Assembly: GCA_029550525.1 (NCBI GenBank)
Contig: JAKPHF010000049.1
Location: 186,001 to 250,000, forward strand
DNA: 64,000 nt
Direction: 5' to 3'
Source of the DNA: Planctomycetota bacterium
Lineage (GTDB): Bacteria > Planctomycetota > Phycisphaerae > UBA1845 > PWPN01
Positions 10,060 through 18,253 of the stretch are shown here, piece after piece. Every line of letters starts with the position of its first letter. Position 1 is the stretch's first letter. The notes under the pieces are model-generated. The model did no database searches. It had not been told where the DNA came from and saw only the letters and a list, made by a program, of their open reading frames with translations. The position numbers and the translations under genes are program-made.

Positions 10060-10500
10060 TCATGCCCACATATCCAGCAACCCGCCCGTCTGCTCCCACA
10101 CCATGACGGGGGGATCGGGCACGGAATCTTCGATCACGATCACGGGTTCGGCCGCAGGCCAGTCATCGCTCGGCCAGTGGATATCCACGCGATCGACGAG
10201 CGGCTCGGTGGGCCAGGGTTCCCAGCGGCGGGGTGGTTCAAGGCAGGCGAAGGATGTGGCGCGGCAGAAGAGCGGCAGGAGCCAGCGATCCGCGGGGACC
10301 AGGGGAACCCGGTTGGTGAGGAGGCCGGCTGGCGCCGGGTGGGAGTATCCTCTCGTGTTCTGCGCGCATGCGAGATGGGCCGGGCCGGCGTCCGCCCACG
10401 CCCAGACCGGCCGGGCAAGCCAACTGGTCCGGCATATCTCGTAGACGGCCCGATAGATGCAACCGACGGCATCGCTGACCGCACAGACCGGCCTGATCAC
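10060..10500 (-). CDS. Trp-rich conserved-looking hypothetical protein
   Basis: A 146-aa protein of unknown family, called as real for two reasons. Its GTG start is preceded, at the right distance, by a strong AGGAGGAGG ribosome-binding sequence (minus strand of 10504-10512). Its composition is also protein-like rather than the Arg/Pro-rich pattern of antisense shadows. It is rich in Trp and Pro, has six Cys in its N-terminal two-thirds, and ends in an acidic segment (DDWPAAEPVIVIEDSVPD) followed by MVWEQTGGLLDMWA. No signal peptide or membrane helix is evident. It stands alone on the minus strand between the efflux operon and queA. Confidence 0.6.
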   Translation of the reverse strand: MIRPVCAVSDAVGCIYRAVYEICRTSWLARPVWAWADAGPAHLACAQNTRGYSHPAPAGLLTNRVPLVPADRWLLPLFCRATSFACLEPPRRWEPWPTEPLVDRVDIHWPSDDWPAAEPVIVIEDSVPDPPVMVWEQTGGLLDMWA

Positions 10501-10515
10501 GAGCCTCCTCCTCTC
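10501..10515 (-). promoter_or_regulatory. strong ribosome binding site of the 146-aa hypothetical gene
   Basis: On the minus strand the sequence reads GAGAGGAGGAGGCTC directly before the GTG codon. This is the strongest Shine-Dalgarno match in the area and is the main reason for accepting the small gene. Confidence 0.65.
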
Positions 10516-10688
10516 GATTCAGGTCATCCGATCAGGCAACACGGTCCGAGAAAAGCGGCAAGCTCCATGCCGTTCCAACTGCCGGTTCACCCACGAGCGT
10601 GCCGGGGACCTATAAGTTCTTCTGCTTCGGACATTTGCCCGGCCGCGGTTTTTGCGTTAAGGAAGTGACGGCCTCAACCGGCAGCGGG

Positions 10689-10714
10689 CGCATGTTGCCG
10701 TAAAGCAACATGCG
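10689..10714. promoter_or_regulatory. perfect 10-bp inverted repeat upstream of queA
   Basis: CGCATGTTGC, six-base loop CGTAAA, then GCAACATGCG. The arms are perfectly complementary. It lies about 48 bases before the queA start and has no following T-run, so it is more likely an operator or a 5'-leader hairpin than a terminator. Confidence 0.5.
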
Positions 10715-10761
10715 GCGAAACGAGCGTCGATCGGAGTCAACGTCATCGCGAGACCAAGCGA

Positions 10762-11808
10762 GTGAAGACCGCCGAGTTGAATTACCACCTGCCTCCCGAA
10801 CTCATCGCCCAATCTCCGGCTGATCGGCGCGACGCCAGTCGATTGATGGTCGTGAATCGAGCCACGGGCGAGATCCGCGACGAGGTCTTCGACCGCTTGC
10901 CCGAGCTGCTGCCCGCCGGGGCGTTGCTCGTGCTCAACGACACGAAGGTCCTGCCGGCCCGCTTGCGCATGCGGCGAAGGACAGGCGGCGGTGTCCAGGG
11001 GTTATTCCTGCGGGAGCTCGACGAGCATCGCTGGGAGCTCATGCTCACGAGCGGGCGGCGGCTCAAGCCGGGTGAGCGGTTGGCATTTGAGCAGGGCGGC
11101 CAGGAGTTGGAACTCATCGAGCGGATCGGCGAGGGGACGTGGCTGGGCGTTCCCGTGCCCGCCGCGCCCGCGGAAGCGATTCTTGCCCGGCACGGGTTGG
11201 CTCCGCTTCCACCGTATATCCGTCGCGACAAAGCCGAGCCGCCGGAAGCGGCGCAGCGCGATCTCGATCGCTACCAGACGGTGTATGCTCGGCGGCCCGG
11301 TGCGGTGGCCGCTCCGACCGCGGGTTTGCACTTCACGCCCGCGCTCATGGAGCGTCTGGCCGCTGCCGGCATGAGCACCGCTTTTGTCACGCTGCACGTC
11401 GGTGTGGGAACGTTCGCGCCGGTTCGCGTGGATGACTTGCGCGAGCATTGCATGCACTCGGAGTACTTCGAATGCCCGGCCGCCACGGCGGAAGCGGTGA
11501 ACACCGCCCGGCAGGCCGGCCGGCCCGTGGTGGCCGTCGGCACGACCAGCGTGCGCGTCCTCGAGACCTGCGCCGACGAGCAAGGCAACCTCGTCGCGAG
11601 CAACGGCTGGACCAACATCTTCATCTATCCGCCGTACCGCTTCCGCGTGGTGGATCAGCTCGTGACCAACTTCCACCTGCCCGGCAGCACGCTCCTGGCC
11701 CTGGTGTTCGCGCTGGCCGGTCGCGATCTCATCTTGCGAGCGTACGAACAGGCCGTCGCCCAGCGATATCGCTTCTTCAGCTATGGCGACGCCATGTTGA
11801 TCCAATAG
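10762..11808 (+). CDS. queA: S-adenosylmethionine:tRNA ribosyltransferase-isomerase
   Basis: Adds the epoxycyclopentanediol-forming ribose unit of SAM to preQ1 in tRNA, the penultimate step of queuosine synthesis. The 348-aa product starts with the typical YHLPPELIAQ and contains VLNDTKVLPARL, APTAGLHFTP, VTLHVGVGTFAPVR and the C-terminal TNFHLPGSTLLALV, all diagnostic of QueA. The start is GTG, at the expected family position. No tgt or other queuosine gene is adjacent. A perfect inverted repeat lies in its leader. Confidence 0.97.
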   Translation: MKTAELNYHLPPELIAQSPADRRDASRLMVVNRATGEIRDEVFDRLPELLPAGALLVLNDTKVLPARLRMRRRTGGGVQGLFLRELDEHRWELMLTSGRRLKPGERLAFEQGGQELELIERIGEGTWLGVPVPAAPAEAILARHGLAPLPPYIRRDKAEPPEAAQRDLDRYQTVYARRPGAVAAPTAGLHFTPALMERLAAAGMSTAFVTLHVGVGTFAPVRVDDLREHCMHSEYFECPAATAEAVNTARQAGRPVVAVGTTSVRVLETCADEQGNLVASNGWTNIFIYPPYRFRVVDQLVTNFHLPGSTLLALVFALAGRDLILRAYEQAVAQRYRFFSYGDAMLIQ

Positions 11809-11844
11809 TGGGGTGGAGGCAAGCATAGTGGTGCCGACATCCAT

Positions 11845-11894
11845 TGTGGTGCAGGCATCCTGCCTGCACGTGCACGCTGGAAGCGTGCACCACA
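11845..11894. repeat. GTGGTGCAGGC...GCGTGCACCAC palindromic repeat, copy 2
   Basis: The best-preserved copy in the window: TGTGGTGCAGGCATCC, TGCCTGCACGTGCACGC, TGGAAGCGTGCACCACAA. It sits between queA and a lipoprotein gene on the same strand. Confidence 0.88.
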
Positions 11895-11948
11895 ACAGCG
11901 CGGACACCATGACAGCGTGCGTAAGGCTCGTTGTTGAAAGGAAAGGTC

Positions 11949-12641
11949 ATGCACACGGTCCACGCCCGATGGTTGGTTCTGTTTCTGCCGGGTTGCCTGC
12001 TCATGGCGGGCTGTGAACAGCGGCAGCCTGCGGCCACGCAGCCGGCGCCCGTAGCGCTGGCGACGTGGGATTTCGACAAGGCCGAGCCGGGCCAATTGCC
12101 CGCGGGGTTTGTGCCCGGCCAGAACAACCCGACCAAGGAACTGGCGGTTTGGAAAGTCGCCGCCGACGCCGAGGCCTCGAGTCCTCCCAACGTGCTCACC
12201 GTCGAGACCTACAACGATAACGCCACGTTCAATCTTCTCCTGATCGAAGGCACGGCATACAAGGATCTGGATCTGAGCGTCAAGGTGCGAGCCCGGACCG
12301 GTGTCCACGACCGCGGCGGCGGCATCATCTGGCGAGCCAAGGATGAAAACAACTACTACATCTGTCGCATGAACCCGCTCGAGACCAACTTTCGCGTCTA
12401 CAAGTTCGTGGACGGCAAACGCAAACAGTTGGCCTCGGTCGAGGGAATCCAGACCGAGTCCGACAAGTGGTACACCGTGCGGGCGGTGATGAGCGGCGAC
12501 CACATCGAGTGCTATCTGGACGGTCAGAAGCTGCTCGACGTGCACGACGAGGAGTTCAAGGACGCCGGCAAGGTCGGTTTGTGGACCAAGGCCGACGCTT
12601 CGAGCGCGTTTGACGACCTGATCGTCCGCGAGCCGCGGTAA
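11949..12641 (+). CDS. lipoprotein with LamG/DUF1080-like beta-sandwich domain
   Basis: About 230 aa. The start was set at ATG 11949 because AAGGAAAGG lies just before it and a lipoprotein signal follows at once: a hydrophobic stretch ending LLMAGC puts the lipidated Cys at residue 22. The mature part (WDFDKAEPGQLPAGF, VKVRARTG, GGGIIWRAKDENNYYICR, FDDLIV) resembles the concanavalin-like sandwich of DUF1080 and LamG proteins, which often bind or cleave sugars. It is probably anchored in the membrane facing the periplasm. The specific substrate is unknown. Confidence 0.75.
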   Translation: MHTVHARWLVLFLPGCLLMAGCEQRQPAATQPAPVALATWDFDKAEPGQLPAGFVPGQNNPTKELAVWKVAADAEASSPPNVLTVETYNDNATFNLLLIEGTAYKDLDLSVKVRARTGVHDRGGGIIWRAKDENNYYICRMNPLETNFRVYKFVDGKRKQLASVEGIQTESDKWYTVRAVMSGDHIECYLDGQKLLDVHDEEFKDAGKVGLWTKADASSAFDDLIVREPR

Positions 12642-12685
12642 GACCGGTGAGCAGCCCGCTGGATACGACCGCTCGTCGTTCGAAG

Positions 12686-14194
12686 TCAGTTTTCGTCCCG
12701 TACGCGATCCGCGCTGCGGGGGATACGGATGCCGCGCCGGCCACCCACGCCCGGACGATCGTCGGCTTCCTTCTCGTCGCGGCCGACGTTCTCGTCCGTA
12801 CCGCCCTCCGTCTTGCCGGATGCCTTGTCGGCGGCCTCGAGCTTCCGCTTGACCTCGGCCAGCGAGTTCGAATACCGGCTGGCCGCATCCGGATGCTGCT
12901 TGCTCACGTGTTCGAGCCAGAAGGCGGCCTTGGCCAGCATGGGCGGACTCAGCGGCAGCGTGGAGGCCATCTTGGCCCAGAAATCCGCGACCTGTGCGCC
13001 GAAGAACCGGTCAACCCTCAGCATGTTGCGGTACATCGAGTCCGTTTGGTCCAGCACGACCAGGGCCTGGATGGGATTGAGACCGGCGATGTAGGCAAGC
13101 GAGTCGAAGTGGATTTGAGCATCCGCGGGGCTGACCGTCGCGGCATTGCCGCGGTAATGCTCCAGGAGTTCACGCCAGGCGTTGAGCGTGTGGGTCATCC
13201 CGTCGCGGAATTGCCCGAAGCGAAAGGCGACCTCGGCCTGCATGAACTGTGCGATGGGGCCGCTCTTGGTCTCCAGCGACATGATCGCTTGGGCCGTCGC
13301 CGGATCGACGGTGTCGGGCGCGTCGTCGGGATTCAACCGCGGGCGGGCAGCCCCGGGTGGAAGCACCTGGCGTTCCGCCAGTTGACGCAGCTTCTGAGGC
13401 AGGTTGATGTTCGCCTGCGCCAACTGCGACTGATATTCGGCATTTTGCTCGGGAGGCAACGGCCGGTCGGCGACGGCGATGTGCGGGAACCGGATCACCC
13501 AGGCGGCACCTTTTTCCAACGACTCGGGGTCCAACTGCCCGGTGAGCATCAGGTGGAACCAGGTCTGGGCCAGCGGTTGGGCCAGTTGATCTCGGGCCTT
13601 GGGTTGCTGGATGGCCTCGAATGCCTTCGTATGAGCATCGTTCAACTCGGACATGAGCGTCAGGGCCAGCTCGGGATCCTTGCCCGCCGCCAACTGAATT
13701 TCCCGCAGGTGCGAACGGATTTGGCCCATGACGACGGTCGAGCTCTTGGGCTCGCCAAACAGCTCCGGCACGAGTTGCCAGGCCTTCTCGAACGAGTCGC
13801 GGGCGGTCTTCTCCTGGCCATACTTCAACTGTGTCGAGCCCAGCTTGAAGGCGTTGGCCAGTTCGGCCGTGCGGTTGCCGCTTTGGCTGGCTCGCAGGTT
13901 CGCCGCCCGCTTTTCCATCGAGGTGATGGTCGAGTCGTACTTCTTCTGGTCCTTCTCGTCCAGCTGCGCGTCCTCCAGCGGGCGGGGCTTGAGCACCTGC
14001 GTGCCGAAGGCCTGCGCCCGGGCCACGCCGAACGGATCAGCCGAACGACCCGCCGCCGGTGGAGGCGGAACCGGGCGGCCGAGCGGCGGACCGCCGGGGG
14101 CGGGACGAGCCGGCGCCGGCTGGGCCGAGACGAGCCCCGAAAAGAACAGTGACACGATTAAGCCGCTCGACGCGGAGCGCAGTGCACGACTCAT
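12686..14194 (-). CDS. secreted TPR-like hypothetical protein
   Basis: A 502-aa protein starting with a Sec signal (LIVSLFFSGLVSAQP, cleavage after SAQ or SA), followed by a Pro-rich linker of about 30 residues. The body is almost entirely helical, rich in Ala, Leu and Gln. Segments such as ANAFKLGSTQLKYGQEKTAR and DSFEKAWQLVPELF resemble tetratricopeptide helices, so a scaffold role is plausible. The C-terminus (from about 455) is charged and probably disordered. It lies 26 bases downstream of prmC on the same strand and is probably co-transcribed. No enzyme motif was found. Confidence 0.72.
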   Translation of the reverse strand: MSRALRSASSGLIVSLFFSGLVSAQPAPARPAPGGPPLGRPVPPPPAAGRSADPFGVARAQAFGTQVLKPRPLEDAQLDEKDQKKYDSTITSMEKRAANLRASQSGNRTAELANAFKLGSTQLKYGQEKTARDSFEKAWQLVPELFGEPKSSTVVMGQIRSHLREIQLAAGKDPELALTLMSELNDAHTKAFEAIQQPKARDQLAQPLAQTWFHLMLTGQLDPESLEKGAAWVIRFPHIAVADRPLPPEQNAEYQSQLAQANINLPQKLRQLAERQVLPPGAARPRLNPDDAPDTVDPATAQAIMSLETKSGPIAQFMQAEVAFRFGQFRDGMTHTLNAWRELLEHYRGNAATVSPADAQIHFDSLAYIAGLNPIQALVVLDQTDSMYRNMLRVDRFFGAQVADFWAKMASTLPLSPPMLAKAAFWLEHVSKQHPDAASRYSNSLAEVKRKLEAADKASGKTEGGTDENVGRDEKEADDRPGVGGRRGIRIPRSADRVRDEN

Positions 14195-14220
14195 GGGAAC
14201 ACCTCTGGCCGAATGCTCTG

Positions 14221-15126
14221 TCAGGACCGCAACGCAAACTCCACCACCCGATCATACGGGTCGGTGGGGTTGCGGTGGGAACCAGCATAATCCCAGCCGC
14301 CCGCCGCCGCGAACACCTCGAGCACCGCGGCATGCTGATCGTGGCCCACTTCCGCCAGGAGTCGCCCGGCCGGCGCCAGGACGGGGGGAACCTCCGAGGC
14401 GAGTCGCCGGTACATCTCCAGGCCGTCCCCGGAAGGCGGCGTCAGGGCGAGCTTGGGCTCGTGATCGCGGATGTGGGGCGGCAACTCGGCGTGAACCGAC
14501 TCGGCAATGTACGGCGGATTGGAGACGACCAAATCGAAGCCGCCGGCCGGCAGCGCATCGGCAGGAAGGGCGGCACAGTCCGCCTGGACGAAGGCGATTC
14601 GCTCCGCCAGTCCGTGCTTTTCCGCATTGCCGGCGGCCACCGCCAGCGCGTCCGCGGAGATGTCGGCGGCAACCAGCGCCGAATTGGAGGCGTACTTGGC
14701 GATCGAGACCGCGATGCAGCCGCTGCCCGTGCCGATGTCCAGAATGCGCCACGTGCGGTTGGGATCGGTCCGGCACAGATCGATCGCCCGCTGCACGAGC
14801 GCCTCGGTCTCGGGCCGCGGGATGAGCACCGCCGGCGTCACATTGAATTCGAGCGAGAAGAACTCCCGGAAGCCCAGTAAGTAGGCGATGGGCACGTGCT
14901 CGCCGGCTTTGCGGACCAACTCCCGGAACGTGGTGCGCTGCTCGGGCGTGGGCTCCTGGTCGTAGCGGGTGTACAACTCAATTTTGCGGCAACCCATGGC
15001 TCGGGCGAGGAGGAGTTCGGCCGCCAGCCGTCCGCCTTCGACGTGCCGCTCGTTGAACCACTGCGTGGTCCACTGCAGCAGCTTGCCGACGGTCCAGGTC
15101 GTTGAATTGCCAGGGTTTTCCGACAT
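14221..15126 (-). CDS. prmC: peptide chain release factor N5-glutamine methyltransferase
   Basis: Methylates the Gln of the GGQ motif in release factors RF1/RF2 using SAM. The product is about 301 aa. The N-terminal helical domain contains ELYTRYDQEP, then AYLLGFREFF. The Rossmann methyltransferase domain has LDIGTGSGCIAVS and the diagnostic NPPY motif (VVSNPPYIAE). The start at ATG 15126 gives the usual PrmC length; two upstream in-frame ATGs would add a short unsupported extension. prfA, its frequent neighbour, is absent. A secreted TPR-like gene follows. Confidence 0.94.
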   Translation of the reverse strand: MSENPGNSTTWTVGKLLQWTTQWFNERHVEGGRLAAELLLARAMGCRKIELYTRYDQEPTPEQRTTFRELVRKAGEHVPIAYLLGFREFFSLEFNVTPAVLIPRPETEALVQRAIDLCRTDPNRTWRILDIGTGSGCIAVSIAKYASNSALVAADISADALAVAAGNAEKHGLAERIAFVQADCAALPADALPAGGFDLVVSNPPYIAESVHAELPPHIRDHEPKLALTPPSGDGLEMYRRLASEVPPVLAPAGRLLAEVGHDQHAAVLEVFAAAGGWDYAGSHRNPTDPYDRVVEFALRS

Positions 15127-15185
15127 TCCGTCATGATACCGGCCCTGCATGCAGCCTCGCAAACCCCGCGGCGCCAGCCGCGCAA

Positions 15186-15215
15186 TTAATCGCCAGTCTG
15201 TGGACGTCTTACAAT
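15186..15215 (+). promoter_or_regulatory. candidate sigma-70 promoter for the DUF488 gene
   Basis: TTAATC, an 18-base spacer, then TACAAT. The -10 matches consensus at five of six positions but the -35 is weak. It lies 28 bases before the DUF488 start in the divergent region shared with prmC. Confidence 0.35.
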
Positions 15216-15242
15216 CAGGAAGCGCAAGAGTGGGAGGCTGTC

Positions 15243-15599
15243 ATGAAGATCAGGATCAAGCGCGTGTACGATCCACCGGCCGACGACGACGGGTTGCGGG
15301 TGTTGGTGGACCGGCTATGGCCGCGCGGGCTCAGCAAGGACAAGGCGCGAGTGGACCGCTGGGCCAAAGACTTGGCCCCGAGTCCGGAACTGCGCCAATG
15401 GTTCAACCACGAGGCGGCCAAATGGGTCGAGTTCAAACGCCGGTACGGGCAAGAATTGGCGGAACACGAGGACGACTTGCGTGAGCTGCTTGGCGCCGCG
15501 GGCAAGGGCCCCTTGACGCTCCTTTTCGGCGCCCGCGACGAGCAGCACAACAACGCCGTCGCGTTGAGTGAGTATCTCGAACGCCTCCGGCGGAAATAG
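15243..15599 (+). CDS. DUF488 family protein (YeaO-like)
   Basis: A 118-aa cytoplasmic protein of the DUF488 family. Hallmarks are IKRVYDPP near the start, DRLWPRG, and a conserved W-x-KDLAPSPELRQWF segment, then a C-terminal TLLFGARDEQHNNA segment. The function of the family is unproven. ATG 15243 was chosen because GGAGG precedes it by six bases and family similarity begins exactly there; an upstream in-frame extension has no support. The gene stands alone between divergent prmC and the convergent deacetylase gene. Confidence 0.9.
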   Translation: MKIRIKRVYDPPADDDGLRVLVDRLWPRGLSKDKARVDRWAKDLAPSPELRQWFNHEAAKWVEFKRRYGQELAEHEDDLRELLGAAGKGPLTLLFGARDEQHNNAVALSEYLERLRRK

Positions 15600-15638
15600 G
15601 CTGGTGGATGGCAAACCGCGGCTCGCGGTAGCGTCAAA

Positions 15639-16397
15639 CTAGCGCACGAGGTCCGGCCGGAAAGGCGCGGGCACCTCCCACGGCGAGAACGCGGCGACCA
15701 TGTCTTTGATCCCGAGCGGGCGCGGCAAGGCATAGAGTTCACCATACATGAACCCGCACGCGCTGCCCTCGGCCCCGTTGTTGCACCGGATGTAATGGGC
15801 CAGCCGATCGAACCGGGTCATGTCGAACTGCGACTCGTAACAGGCGACCGCCTGGAGCTTCTGTTCGATGGTGCTCGAGATGTCCACCACGAACTGGCTG
15901 TGGAAGGAGTGCGGCTCGGCGGCGATGGGCACGGGCCGGTAGATCAGGTGGTCCACGCGGTAGGGCGTCGTGCCATCAAATCGGTCATCCCACTTGGTCA
16001 ACTGGGCGTAGAAGCGGGCAGCCTCGGTGATGAGTTGGCCCTGGTAGTGGTCGGGCGAGGCGGCGGGCGTTCGTCCGGCCATGCCCACGAGGATGCGGGG
16101 ACGATATCGGCGCAGTACCGTGGCCAGCGCGTAGCGAGCGGCCGGCGTATCCATCAGTTCTCGATTCGTTAGTCCCAGAATTTCGAGCACCTGCACGCCC
16201 AGGACGTCGGCGGCCGCTCGGGCTTCGGCCAGACGCTTCTCCACCGTGCCACGAGGCGTCGGCTCGCCATTCGTCAGATGCACCATGCCCACCCGATAAC
16301 CTTGCTTGACCAGCAGGGCGATGGTCCCGCCGCAGCCGATCTCAAGGTCGTCGGGATGGGGAGCCGCAAAGATGATATCCAACTGGTTATCGCTCAT
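15639..16397 (-). CDS. PIG-L/BshB1-type N-acetylglucosaminyl deacetylase
   Basis: A 252-aa zinc deacetylase. The N-terminus DIIFAAPHPDDLEIGCGGT holds the metal-binding HPDD motif, followed by HLTNGEPTPRGT, and a later SPDHYQGQ segment supplies another family His. These match the BshB1 branch, which removes the acetyl group from GlcNAc-malate during bacillithiol synthesis; related enzymes deacetylate other GlcNAc conjugates. ATG 16397 has AGGAA upstream and gives the standard length; an upstream in-frame extension is unsupported. bshA and bshC are not in the window, so the thiol assignment is an inference. Confidence 0.82.
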   Translation of the reverse strand: MSDNQLDIIFAAPHPDDLEIGCGGTIALLVKQGYRVGMVHLTNGEPTPRGTVEKRLAEARAAADVLGVQVLEILGLTNRELMDTPAARYALATVLRRYRPRILVGMAGRTPAASPDHYQGQLITEAARFYAQLTKWDDRFDGTTPYRVDHLIYRPVPIAAEPHSFHSQFVVDISSTIEQKLQAVACYESQFDMTRFDRLAHYIRCNNGAEGSACGFMYGELYALPRPLGIKDMVAAFSPWEVPAPFRPDLVR

Positions 16398-16682
16398 GAG
16401 GGAGTTCCTGTACAATCCAGCCCGGGCGATCGGGGGATCGCCCCCATTCTCGGGGCTGTCCACGGCTGCGAGACTATAGCGGTCCGGTGCGGCATGGGCA
16501 ACAAGTCCTGAGTGGTTCGTGGTTTGCGGCTGAACCGATCGTACGGGGGAAACGGCGGCGATCGGCGGCAGGTTCAGGCGGCACTCAATGCGGCGGGCAA
16601 AATAGTCGATCACCGCTCTGCAGTGCCGTGAGTCCCGCTCGCTTCCTTTGCCGGAAGCGGCACATATGGCACAGGAGTGACA

Positions 16683-16961
16683 ATGTCCTCAGGAGATGGC
16701 GCCTTCGGAGCCGGCCGATGGGCACGACTCACGAAGCAGGCGGGCTTGGCGATTCTGGGTGGGCTGTGGCTCCTCTCGACCGGCGCGTGCTTCGCGCCGC
16801 CCGGCGATACGGTCTACAGCACGGTGACCGGCGAGGTCATCACGCTGGAGGAGATCAACCCGATCCTCAATGACCCCGAGCTGACCGAGGCCGAGAAACG
16901 CGAGCAACTGCAGGAACTCGGCGTACCTGATGACCTGGTCGAAACGCTCCTGCGCGCTTGA
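16683..16961 (+). CDS. small exported or lipoprotein-like hypothetical protein
   Basis: A 92-aa product started at ATG 16683, six bases after AGGAG. A basic N-terminus and a hydrophobic run (AGLAILGGLWLLSTGACF) suggest a signal sequence, possibly a lipobox with an imperfect -3 residue. The mature part is short, acidic and predicted helical (EEINPILNDPELTEAEKREQ). No family is recognised. A second small lipoprotein gene follows 136 bases downstream on the same strand, so the two may work together. Confidence 0.6.
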   Translation: MSSGDGAFGAGRWARLTKQAGLAILGGLWLLSTGACFAPPGDTVYSTVTGEVITLEEINPILNDPELTEAEKREQLQELGVPDDLVETLLRA

Positions 16962-17096
16962 CGGGCGGAGAACAAGCCGCCCGCGTGAGCCGGCGGTCAT
17001 TCGCCCCCCGTCAGATGCCGCATGGACGCAGTCGCTCCTTCACGGTCACTGCCCGCCAGACGCGGAAGTTTTGTCCCTCGCCGTGGAGAACGACAG

Positions 17097-17534
17097 ATGT
17101 ATCGAATGCTCGCCCTGACGGCGACCGGCGTGATTGTGTCCCTCCTGATCGGTTGCGCGTCGCCCGATGTCTCCAACTTGCTCAGTGCCGGGGCCAAGCT
17201 GGCCTCCGACCCGTCGGACCCGCCGATCGGCGATCTCACCGCCGCCGAGTTCATGGCCATCTACGCCAACTTGCCGCAACTGGCCGCCCAATTCCCTGAG
17301 CTGGGAATTCTCGCCGGCACGCTCGAAGCCTTGCCTCCGCTCAGCTTGCAGCAAGCCGAAGATCTCGTCGCGTTCCTGGAGCAGTACAACATCCGGACGA
17401 TTTCAGATCTCCAGCGGCTCCTCGTGCAGGTAGCCGAAGGCGAGATTGAGGTGGTCGTGCCCGATTCGCTCATCGAGTTCGCGGCCGCACTGGGTTTCGA
17501 GACCGATGCGGCGCGCCTCGCCGACATCCTGTAA
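17097..17534 (+). CDS. small lipoprotein, unknown function
   Basis: A 145-aa product. ATG 17097 is preceded by GGAG and followed by a textbook lipoprotein signal, with LLIGC placing the lipidated Cys at residue 20. The mature part is acidic and helical, with repeating leucines (LPQLAAQFPELGILAGTLEA, LSLQQAEDLVAFLEQYNI). No family was recognised. It is the second of three consecutive plus-strand genes for small exported proteins. Confidence 0.68.
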   Translation: MYRMLALTATGVIVSLLIGCASPDVSNLLSAGAKLASDPSDPPIGDLTAAEFMAIYANLPQLAAQFPELGILAGTLEALPPLSLQQAEDLVAFLEQYNIRTISDLQRLLVQVAEGEIEVVVPDSLIEFAAALGFETDAARLADIL

Positions 17535-17572
17535 CTTCACCCGCGCATCCATGGGCCGGCAAAGTGCATCCC

Positions 17573-17602
17573 AGCGAGCGGCGGGGCTTGCCCCCGCCGC
17601 CT
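17573..17602. repeat. GCGAGCGGCGGGGC-TTGC-CCCCGCCG palindromic repeat
   Basis: Near-identical to the copy at 2917-2944, with TTGC in the loop. It lies in the spacer between two lipoprotein genes, upstream of a CTCTCCGCGTGCCTCTCCGTG tract of another repeat type. Confidence 0.7.
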
Positions 17603-17706
17603 CCTTACCGCTGGTCGAACTTTTCCTCTCCGCGTGCCTCTCCGTGCCGGTTCGCCTGCTCGCTCCCGCTTTGCGACCACCCACCTGCCTCGGCTAGAAT
17701 GCCCGC

Positions 17707-18219
17707 ATGTCGCGAACGAACCGTACCCGCCCACATGCCCTTCGAATCGTGCCGGCCGTGCTGCTTTTGGGCTTTGCCGGATGCACCATGAACGACGGTC
17801 AACCGATCGGCGCTCACGAGCCCGCGCCCGGCGAGGAACTGCCCATCCTTTGGCAGAAAAGCGGAACTTACTCCCGCATCAGCCGCATGATCCGGCTGGT
17901 CGCCCGCGACCGGCAAACACTCGCCCAGGTGCCGCTTTCCGAAATCCCCGTGAACTTCGAAACGCAGATGGTGCTGGTTGTCGGCCTGGGCCCCACGCCC
18001 ACCAACGAACTCGGCGTGCGGATCACGCGGGTATGGCGCGACGGTTCGGTCATCCGGGTCCAGGAACGAAGGATTCATCCGGGCACCGGCGGTTCGCCCG
18101 GGCTCGAGCCGGCCAGCCCCTGGACGGTGGCCGTCGTCCCCAAGAGCGATCTGAACGTCGAAGGCTTCGCCACCCGCGTGCCTCGTGGCGCGTTGACGGA
18201 ACACCCGGGCGCCCGCTGA
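17707..18219 (+). CDS. lipoprotein with PrcB-C-like domain
   Basis: A 170-aa product with a lipoprotein signal ending LLLGFAGC (Cys near residue 26). The segment from FETQMVLVVGLGPTPTNE through a run of beta-strands to PWTVAVVPKSDL resembles the PrcB C-terminal domain family, found in small periplasmic proteins linked to protease stability. That assignment rests on pattern similarity only. The downstream acetyltransferase starts 34 bases later and may be co-transcribed. Confidence 0.6.
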   Translation: MSRTNRTRPHALRIVPAVLLLGFAGCTMNDGQPIGAHEPAPGEELPILWQKSGTYSRISRMIRLVARDRQTLAQVPLSEIPVNFETQMVLVVGLGPTPTNELGVRITRVWRDGSVIRVQERRIHPGTGGSPGLEPASPWTVAVVPKSDLNVEGFATRVPRGALTEHPGAR

Positions 18220-18253
18220 AGCAGGCGGCGACGTACCGGGCAGCGAGAGCAGC

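Noticed and set aside
12647..14152. 501-aa plus-strand open frame opposite the secreted TPR-like gene
   Set aside because: Arg/Gly-rich shadow; the minus-strand frame has a signal peptide and helical repeats.
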